Under the pieces are notes generated by a model that had not been told where the DNA came from, did no database searches, and worked only from the letters and a program-made list of their open reading frames with translations. From Haemophilus parainfluenzae (lineage in GTDB: Bacteria; Pseudomonadota; Gammaproteobacteria; Enterobacterales; Pasteurellaceae): a DNA stretch of 64,000 nt. This document shows positions 58,574 to 64,000 of this stretch, piece after piece. Where the stretch lies: positions 372,001-436,000 of the forward strand of contig NZ_QEPT01000001.1 in assembly GCF_003252755.1 (NCBI RefSeq), in the 5' to 3' direction. The translations under genes were made by a program, and so were the position numbers. The stretch's first letter is position 1; every line of letters starts with the position of its first letter.

Positions 58574-59572
58574 CTATTTAGATAAGGCTTTTTGCCATTG
58601 ATTGATCCAGCCTTTAAGCTGCTCACTTGTTACCGTTGTGGTATCTAAAATACGCATTGATTTTGCACGAGAATTAAGCGCATCAATATGACTTTCGATA
58701 TTGGTCTCTACCACGGGTAACATCACATTATTTTTAGCAATATCCACTTGAGCTTGCGGTGAAAGTAAGAATCCTAAAAATTCATCAGCACAGGCATTAT
58801 TGCGGTTAGCGACTTTTGCCGCGACTTCAACTTGTAATACGCTACCCTCTGCAAATTCCGTTGCCACATAATTGTCTTTTTGTTCAGAAAGAATATGGTA
58901 AATCGGTGACGTATTGACGCTTAAAACCAGATCACCTTCGCCTTTTAAGAAGGCCCCATAAGACTCAGTCCAACCTTTGGTGACCGTGACCGTATGTTTA
59001 GAAAGGGTCTTCCAGGCATTTGCGACATCTGCTTCTGGATAAACTATATTCATCCAAAGTAATAAACCACGTCCAATACTGCTTGTATGCGGATCTTGAT
59101 ATAACACTTTAAGATCTTGACGCTCAACTAATTCTTTTAAGCTCTTTGGTGGATTAGCCAGCTTATTTTTGTCATAAATAAACGCATATTGCGCATAATC
59201 AAATGGTAAGAACGTGTGATTTTCCCATTTAATGGGTAAACGTAACTGGCTTAAATCCACTTTATTTGGCTCAAAAATATTGAGTTTTTGTGCAGCCTCA
59301 ATTTGATAACTATCTAAACCGAGTACCACATCCGCCTTAATTTTTTTACCTTCTAGACGAACACGGTTAAACAAGGTGCCATTATTGTCAAAAGCCACAT
59401 AATTCAGCTTACATTGCGGGAATTGTTGTTCAAAAGCTGCTTTTACTTTTGGTCCAGCACTCCAATCAGCACTAAATGAATCATAAGTATAAACATCTAA
59501 TGTTTGAGGTGCAGCTTGTGCGAAAGCGGAAGCGGTAAAAAGTGCGGTTAAAATGGGAAGTGTTTTGTTCAT
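58574..59572 (-). CDS. thiB: Thiamine-binding periplasmic protein
   Basis: 332 aa with a signal peptide (about 1-20, ending AFAQA). The body (LDVYTYDSFSADWSAGPKVK, then GLDSYQIEAAQKLN and FPQCKLNYVAF) is the ThiB/TbpA family. It binds thiamine, TMP or TPP in the periplasm. First gene of thiBPQ, directly under a TPP riboswitch. Confidence 0.95.
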   Translation of the reverse strand: MNKTLPILTALFTASAFAQAAPQTLDVYTYDSFSADWSAGPKVKAAFEQQFPQCKLNYVAFDNNGTLFNRVRLEGKKIKADVVLGLDSYQIEAAQKLNIFEPNKVDLSQLRLPIKWENHTFLPFDYAQYAFIYDKNKLANPPKSLKELVERQDLKVLYQDPHTSSIGRGLLLWMNIVYPEADVANAWKTLSKHTVTVTKGWTESYGAFLKGEGDLVLSVNTSPIYHILSEQKDNYVATEFAEGSVLQVEVAAKVANRNNACADEFLGFLLSPQAQVDIAKNNVMLPVVETNIESHIDALNSRAKSMRILDTTTVTSEQLKGWINQWQKALSK

Positions 59573-59619
59573 TATGCGTTCTCCTTATTTTTGCATAACG
59601 AAACAGCATAATGAGATGA

Positions 59620-59695
59620 TTAGTTTCCTACGCCAGCATTATCTGTTTCAGGTTCACGGGTATTTCTCAGCCATTAATAGAGGCACCCCGACTAA
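59620..59695 (-). ncRNA. TPP riboswitch (THI element) upstream of thiBPQ
   Basis: On the minus strand the conserved aptamer parts appear in order: GGGGTGCC, GGCTGAGA, AATACCCGTGAACCTGA, then AATGCTGGCGTAGGAA. The closing P1 helix is TTAGT with ACTAA. It lies 48 nt before the thiB start codon, as expected for control of translation or early termination by TPP. Confidence 0.97.
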
Positions 59696-59801
59696 CGCGA
59701 TGTAGTCTAACGTAAGGGAATTTTATCAACAAGTTATTTAACTTAAAAATGTTAATCCGATCACACTTTTATATCTGATTTATCATTTTTTGAACAAAAG
59801 A

Positions 59802-59823
59802 AAACCTGCTAAAAAGCAGGTTT
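59802..59823 (-). terminator. Terminator after grxD
   Basis: AAACCTGCT, loop AAAA, AGCAGGTTT, then on the minus strand TTCTTTTG. It closes the grxD unit. Confidence 0.8.
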
Positions 59824-59844
59824 ATCTCAGTAATCTATCGTCAA

Positions 59845-60171
59845 TTAAGCTTGATGTTTAGCCGCTACTTCGCTTAATAAAGTTTGAAGTTCGCCAGCTT
59901 GATACATTTCTAAAATAATATCACAACCACCAATTAACTCACCTTCCACCCATAATTGCGGGAAAGTTGGCCAGTTTGCATAAGCCGGCAATTCAGCACG
60001 AATATCTGGGTGTTGAAGAATATCAACATAGCCGAAAGGCACTTTGCAATTCATTAATGCTTCAGATGCACGCGCAGAGAAACCACAAGAAGGTAATTTT
60101 GGTGAACCTTTCATGTAAATTAAAATTGGGTTTTCAGCGATTTGTTTTTTGATTTTGTCTAACGTTTCCAT
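59845..60171 (-). CDS. grxD: Monothiol glutaredoxin Grx4
   Basis: 108 aa. The CGFS active site is at 29-32 (LPSCGFSARA), and TFPQLWVEGELIGGCDIILE is the conserved TVPxx and glutathione site. Monothiol glutaredoxins transfer or sense Fe-S clusters with BolA-type partners. H. influenzae has grx next to ompP5-side genes; here the TPM and lemA genes lie between them. Ribosome site AAGGAAC. Confidence 0.95.
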   Translation of the reverse strand: METLDKIKKQIAENPILIYMKGSPKLPSCGFSARASEALMNCKVPFGYVDILQHPDIRAELPAYANWPTFPQLWVEGELIGGCDIILEMYQAGELQTLLSEVAAKHQA

Positions 60172-60246
60172 AATGTTCCTTGTTCAAATAAGTCTGAATA
60201 GGGCGCTATTCTAGCATAAGATAGAACCTGAGTGAAAGACTTGGTC

Positions 60247-61041
60247 TTACCAACTTCCACCAGCTCCGCCGCCGCCAAAGCCACCGCCACCAAAGCCACC
60301 ACCGGAAGAACCACCGCCACCGAAGCCTCCACCAAATCCGCCTCCGAAACCGCCACCACGGCGACGAGAAATCGTACTTTGACGAATGATTTTATTCAGT
60401 TGGTCACGTTGATTCGGGCTAATATAGACTTCATCTTTGTGATATTGGAATTCACCAAATAATACAATAGCAATAAATGCCAATACCATTAAGAATGGGA
60501 TGTACTTATCGAACACATCTTCTTCAACTTGTGCCGCATCAAACTCGCCTTTACTTGCCGCAATAATTTGGTTTAAGCCATCATTAATACCTTGGGCATA
60601 TTGGCCTTGTTTAAATTGTGGCAAAATTGCCGAACGGATGACTTGCGATAAAAAAGCATCCGGCAATACACCTTCTAAACCTTGTCCTGTTGCGATAAAA
60701 ACTTTGCGATCATTTTTCGCAATCAACATCAACACGCCATTGTTCAGATTTTTACGCCCAATGCCCCATTTATCACCTAAAGCAAAGGTATAATCAGCAA
60801 TTTCATATTCACCGGTTGTAGGAACCAAAACGACAGCGATTTGTGAACTCGTTTCTTTACTATAAGCAATCAGTTTATTTTCTAAAATTTGCTTATGTTC
60901 TGATGAAAGTGTGTTGGTGTAATCGTTTATATAATGGAAAGGATTTGGTACAGGCGGAAATTCTGCCGCAACAACCATTTGAGCAAAAAAAACAAGGCTA
61001 AAAATAACCGCACTTTTCATAAAAGATAAAAGCTTAGCCAT
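60247..61041 (-). CDS. TPM-domain (YgcG-like) membrane protein with glycine-rich tail
   Basis: 264 aa. Signal peptide or anchor (about 8-26), a TPM domain (about 40-165; INDYTNTLSSEHKQILENKL, SSQIAVVLVPT, DKWGIGRKNLNNGVLMLIAK), and a second membrane helix at about 180-198 (FLMVLAFIAIVLFGE). The last 40 residues are almost only Gly, Phe and Ser ([20 protein letters not shown] and beyond). TPM domains act in the extracytoplasmic space; the role is unknown. It overlaps the second TPM gene by 8 nt in an operon with lemA. Confidence 0.85.
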   Translation of the reverse strand: MAKLLSFMKSAVIFSLVFFAQMVVAAEFPPVPNPFHYINDYTNTLSSEHKQILENKLIAYSKETSSQIAVVLVPTTGEYEIADYTFALGDKWGIGRKNLNNGVLMLIAKNDRKVFIATGQGLEGVLPDAFLSQVIRSAILPQFKQGQYAQGINDGLNQIIAASKGEFDAAQVEEDVFDKYIPFLMVLAFIAIVLFGEFQYHKDEVYISPNQRDQLNKIIRQSTISRRRGGGFGGGFGGGFGGGGSSGGGFGGGGFGGGGAGGSW

Positions 61042-61483
61042 TAATAATTACCTCATTAGATAATTCATTCACATCATCAGGCTGAATAGGGAAATGGCGA
61101 GATAAAATATCACTAATACGATCAATCGCATCGACAATGCCTTGTGTATAAGCTTTTTGTTTAAACTGCTCAATCATTAAATCGCATTGTAACTGCCAAT
61201 AAGCCACATCAACAAATTGATGAATGCCTTTATCACCTACGATTGCACAGAGATGATTTTTATATCCCACATAAATCAACACGGCATTTTGTGCCGCTGT
61301 TTTATGCATTTCCAGCTCGTCAAAGACTTCTAAAGCTCGTTCCATTGCAGACAGTTGTGCTGAAGCCTTTGGTACTTTACGTTCAATATAAACACGTAAC
61401 TCAGCCGAACTTAAGCTTTCGAGGCGACTAATCGCCGCCTCGATTTGCTTTTTATCTACCGGAATTCGGGAAAAAAATGGCAT
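61034..61483 (-). CDS. Second TPM-domain protein
   Basis: 149 aa with one TPM domain (about 10-140; AAISRLESLSSAELRVYIER, QNAVLIYVGYKNHLCAIVGD, KGIHQFVDVAYWQLQ). No signal peptide or membrane helix, so it may sit in the cytosol or bind its partner at the membrane. In several bacteria such pairs occur with LemA. It lies between lemA and the first TPM gene, 9 nt after lemA. Confidence 0.8.
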   Translation of the reverse strand: MPFFSRIPVDKKQIEAAISRLESLSSAELRVYIERKVPKASAQLSAMERALEVFDELEMHKTAAQNAVLIYVGYKNHLCAIVGDKGIHQFVDVAYWQLQCDLMIEQFKQKAYTQGIVDAIDRISDILSRHFPIQPDDVNELSNEVIING

Positions 61484-61492
61484 AGATAAACC

Positions 61493-62074
61493 TTAGTTAA
61501 AGTTTACAGTTGGTGCATTTTCAGCGCCTGCAGCTGATTTAAAGTAAGGTTTAGCTTTAAAACCAAAAATCATTGCTGCTAATTTAGTTGGGAATTGACG
61601 TACTTTTTCATTATAGATACGTGCAGCTTCATTAAATTTATTACGAGCCACATTGATACGGTTTTCTGTACCTTCAAGTTGCGCTTGTAAGTTCATAAAA
61701 CCTTCATTTGCTTTTAATTGTGGGTATTGTTCTACTGTAACAAGTAAGCGAGATAATGCTGAACCCACTTGATTTTGGTTTTGTTGGAATTCGTTTAATT
61801 GTTCTTCTGTTAAATTAGACGGATCAATTTTAGTTTGTGTCGCTTTTGCGCGAGCTTCGATGACATTGGTTAATGTTTGTTGTTCAAAATTAGCTTGACC
61901 TTTTACAGTATTCACTAAGTTCGGAATTAAATCAGCACGACGTTGATAAGATGATTCAACATTTGCCCAAACAGAATCAATTTCAGTTTCTGCTTTTACT
62001 AAGCCATTGTAGCTAGACATTAAGCCAAAACCTGCAGCAACAGCAATAATAATCAAGATAATCCACTTTTTCAT
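61493..62074 (-). CDS. lemA: LemA family protein
   Basis: 193 aa. An N-terminal membrane helix (about 3-20) with a cytosolic leader, followed by the LemA helical domain: NVESSYQRRADLIPNLVNTV, EARAKAT, AQLEGTENRINVARNKFNEA. Structurally known members form long helical bundles at the membrane; function is not settled. First gene of an operon with the two TPM-domain proteins. Confidence 0.92.
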   Translation of the reverse strand: MKKWIILIIIAVAAGFGLMSSYNGLVKAETEIDSVWANVESSYQRRADLIPNLVNTVKGQANFEQQTLTNVIEARAKATQTKIDPSNLTEEQLNEFQQNQNQVGSALSRLLVTVEQYPQLKANEGFMNLQAQLEGTENRINVARNKFNEAARIYNEKVRQFPTKLAAMIFGFKAKPYFKSAAGAENAPTVNFN

Positions 62075-62114
62075 TCAAAAATTCCTTCAATTATAGGTTT
62101 AATTTATATAAGAA

Positions 62115-62140
62115 AAGACCTAAACCGAAGTTTAGGTCTT
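62115..62140 (-). terminator. Terminator after ompA
   Basis: AAGACCTAAAC, loop CGAA, GTTTAGGTCTT, with TTTTC following on the minus strand. A strong stem of 11 pairs between ompA and lemA. Confidence 0.9.
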
Positions 62141-62175
62141 CTAATGTTAATCCGTTAATGGATAACTAAATAAAA

Positions 62176-63249
62176 TTATTTAGTACCGTTAACTGCGATT
62201 TCAACACGACGGTCTGGTGCTAAACAAGCGATAAGTGCTTTACGACCTTTAACCGCATCACAAGTAGAACCTGTAACTGGGTTAGCTTTACCGTGACCAA
62301 CTGCAGAGATGCTTTGAGCTGGAACACCTTTAGCTACTAAGTAGTTAGCTACAGAGTCTGCACGACGTTGTGATAATTTCACGTTTGGTGCATCTTTACC
62401 GATACGGTCTGTATAACCAGCAACTGCTACGTTAGCGTTGTTGATTTGAGCGATTTCACCATAGATACCGTCTAAAGTTGCTTTAGCTTGTGGTTTTAAG
62501 TTAGCTTTACCGAAAGCGAAAGTTACATCAGAGCTTAAGTTGAAAGTTTTGCTTACAACTTCAGGTGCAACAACTGGAGCAGCACCTTGACCGAAACGGT
62601 AAGATAAACCAGCGTTGATAGAACCGATCCATGGGTTGTAGTCTATAGAGCTGTTAGGTGCATCTTGAGTACGGAATTTACCCACGCGAGTTAACCATTG
62701 ATATTCTAAACGTAATGCTAACTCTGGTAATGATGGTAATGCATATTCAACACCTGCTGCGAACATACCAGAAGTACGTAAACTATGACGACCAGCATCG
62801 TGGATACGAGCACCACCGTTTGTTACATCATAGAATTTGTAGTCTGAACGAACTAATGCTACGCCTGCACGACCATAAACATCTAAGCCTTCTAAAGCAG
62901 AAGTTAAACCACCAAGATTGTAGCTCCCTTTGAAGCTTAAGTGAGCACCGTGGTTAGTGTGTTTGAAGTCAGTTTTACCTAAATCACGACCTTTAACACG
63001 ACCAAAGTCATCATAGCCTAATTCTACCGCTAAACCTAAGTTATCACGGTTTAAGATTTGGTAACCACCAAACACACCGTAAGTAACAGAGTTACGGTGA
63101 TAAGAACCTAAGTTGTCTTTGATACCATCATGGAAAGATGCTTGACCAACTTTAGCACCTGCATAGAAAGTATTTTCTTGTGGAGCTGCTTGAGCTACTG
63201 AAGCTGCTGCTAAACCAGCAACGACTAATGCGATTGCAGTTTTTTTCAT
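62176..63249 (-). CDS. ompA: Outer membrane protein P5 (OmpA family)
   Basis: 357 aa. Signal peptide about 1-21 (SVAQA), an eight-strand beta-barrel to about residue 205 that ends LSYRFGQG, then a periplasmic OmpA-like domain from about 230 (SSDVTFAFGKANLKPQAKAT, then QRRADSVANYL) that binds peptidoglycan, with two Cys near the C-terminus. Known in Haemophilus as P5, an adhesin and immune target. Its neighbours (ydiJ-like gene and grx) fit the H. influenzae order. The long upstream region suggests a structured leader. Confidence 0.96.
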   Translation of the reverse strand: MKKTAIALVVAGLAAASVAQAAPQENTFYAGAKVGQASFHDGIKDNLGSYHRNSVTYGVFGGYQILNRDNLGLAVELGYDDFGRVKGRDLGKTDFKHTNHGAHLSFKGSYNLGGLTSALEGLDVYGRAGVALVRSDYKFYDVTNGGARIHDAGRHSLRTSGMFAAGVEYALPSLPELALRLEYQWLTRVGKFRTQDAPNSSIDYNPWIGSINAGLSYRFGQGAAPVVAPEVVSKTFNLSSDVTFAFGKANLKPQAKATLDGIYGEIAQINNANVAVAGYTDRIGKDAPNVKLSQRRADSVANYLVAKGVPAQSISAVGHGKANPVTGSTCDAVKGRKALIACLAPDRRVEIAVNGTK

Positions 63250-63649
63250 TTTGATGTCCTCTATTTAGTCATCGTTATTAATAAGAAAAGTTTCCTTGTT
63301 TATTGTGAACTTTATAAAAAAGAAACACTCTAAACGTTGCTTAACTAGGGTTTTGAATTTGCCCTAACTTATCCTTTTGACAAATTCAATTCCTTTGCCA
63401 TAGCCAAAGGAACGTTCAAAAGTATGGTTATTATCCTATAAAAACATCAAAGATCAAACTTTTTTTGCCCTTTTTGGTTATTTTATAGACAAACAACCCC
63501 TAAAATGAACATTTGTTCACAAAAATCGGGTTACTTTTTAACCCGATTTCTATTCTAACAAAAAATATCTTTTGTTCAAATCGACTTTTTTTTGAGCTTC
63601 ATATATCATCAAATTCACTTTCTTCTCTATTATATAGGTGAGTGATTTT
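63250..63649. other. Divergent ompA / ydiJ-like region with an orphan hairpin
   Basis: 400 nt with no credible coding sequence. It holds the ompA promoter and leader, a CCTTTGCCATAGCCAAAGG-like hairpin near 63393-63411, a TGAACA-TT-TGTTCA inverted repeat near 63507-63520, and a terminator-like hairpin at 63523-63549. Confidence 0.55.
63523..63549 (-). terminator. Terminator-like hairpin between divergent genes
   Basis: AAATCGGGTTA, loop CTTTT, TAACCCGATTT: 11 pairs. On the minus strand it is followed by TTTTTG. Neither divergent gene needs a terminator here, so it may end a small RNA. Confidence 0.6.
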
Positions 63650-64000
63650 ATGTTGCCCCGTCTTTCTAATGTGCCACAACTTAATAACGTGGTAAGTGAT
63701 TATCTTAGCGAACTCCAAAAGCAGCATTTTGAAGGTGATATTGCCTCAAATTATGCTGACCGTTTAAGTCTTGCGACAGATAACAGCGTCTATCAACAAC
63801 TTCCTCAGGCTATTTTATTCCCTAAATCTGTTGCCGATGTAGTACGTATCACCAAATTAGCCAATAAAGAGAAATACCTTCATCTAACCTTTACACCTCG
63901 CGGTGGTGGCACGGGCACCAATGGGCAATCTATTAACAACAATATTATTGTGGATCTCTCTCGCCACATGACGAGCATTTTAGAGCTTAATATAGAAGAA
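63650..64000 (+). CDS. ydiJ: YdiJ-like FAD/Fe-S oxidoreductase (D-2-hydroxyglutarate dehydrogenase type), 5' part
   Basis: The frame starts at the ATG at 63650 (AGGTGAG upstream) and runs off the window; 117 residues are seen. LPRLSNVPQLNN, NYADRLSLATDNSVYQQLPQ and FTPRGGGTGTNGQSI are the start of the FAD-binding 4 domain of YdiJ. The full protein is normally about 1,000 residues with an added Fe-S domain. It is divergent from ompA. Confidence 0.9.
   Translation, partial: MLPRLSNVPQLNNVVSDYLSELQKQHFEGDIASNYADRLSLATDNSVYQQLPQAILFPKSVADVVRITKLANKEKYLHLTFTPRGGGTGTNGQSINNNIIVDLSRHMTSILELNIEE

Noticed and set aside
60247-60360. Gly-codon repeat at the end of the TPM gene as a satellite or phase-variable tract
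   Set aside because: It is an irregular codon mix for Gly/Phe/Ser and not a uniform short repeat; slippage would need a simple unit.
1-64000. CRISPR array, prophage or insertion sequence
   Set aside because: I saw no regular spaced repeats, transposase, integrase or phage structural genes on either strand.

Overview
The window comes from a Pasteurellaceae chromosome, most likely a Haemophilus of the H. influenzae / H. parainfluenzae type. The strongest sign is the Hin-type DNA uptake signal AAGTGCGGT, present dozens of times and often as inverted pairs that double as terminators. Supporting signs are the low G+C, a P5-type OmpA, the competence block comNOPQ next to recC, and long matches to Haemophilus gene blocks. 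I cannot name the species from this sequence alone.

Layout. 1-1.6 kb: an incomplete NAD(P)-binding epimerase-like gene and purC with a clear PurR operator. 1.6-6.1 kb (minus strand): an accessory cluster of six exported proteins. They are a CsgG-like lipoprotein fused to a peptidoglycan-binding and a DUF4384-like segment, a Sel1-repeat protein, a small two-cysteine protein, and three proteins sharing a short repeat (consensus NQSVxVxGxVxN...GxGKAxxNVxS). One of the three carries the repeat at the head of a pentapeptide-repeat domain. This looks like an undescribed curli- or holdfast-like (Csg/Hfa) export and surface-fibre locus and is the most interesting part of the window. 6.5-9.3 kb: prfC, an orphan lipoprotein and a tRNA operon (Met-Leu-Gln-Gln). 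9.3-24 kb: housekeeping genes (hemA, gloB, ycaO, gyrA, a TorD-type chaperone, a flavin reductase, nfeD/qmcA, modF, sstT). 23.8 kb: an SOS-box-controlled UmuD-like protein lacking both catalytic residues.

24.4-33.6 kb: a NlpC/P60 lipoprotein, the pyruvate dehydrogenase operon aceE-aceF-lpdA with hairpins at both internal junctions, mgsA, and a YdgA-family protein. 33.8-40.2 kb: dnaK (sigma-32-like promoter) and dnaJ. They are separated by an AT-rich, unrecognised coiled-coil gene that may be a defence gene, and by a metY-type O-acetylhomoserine sulfhydrylase. 40-48.5 kb: a cystine transporter, modABC with modE divergent, yfbR, degS, ribD, nrdR. 48.6-54.3 kb: recC and the competence pseudopilin operon comNOPQ with a perfect CRP-S site. 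54.4-64 kb: suhB, bioB, thiBPQ under a TPP riboswitch, grxD, two TPM-domain proteins with lemA, ompA (P5), and the start of a ydiJ-like flavoprotein.

Most of the window is ordinary core genome. Parts that look accessory or undescribed are the 1.6-6.1 kb cluster, the pseudo-UmuD gene and the gene at 35.8-37.4 kb. Functional statements rest on protein motifs read by eye; no database search was run.
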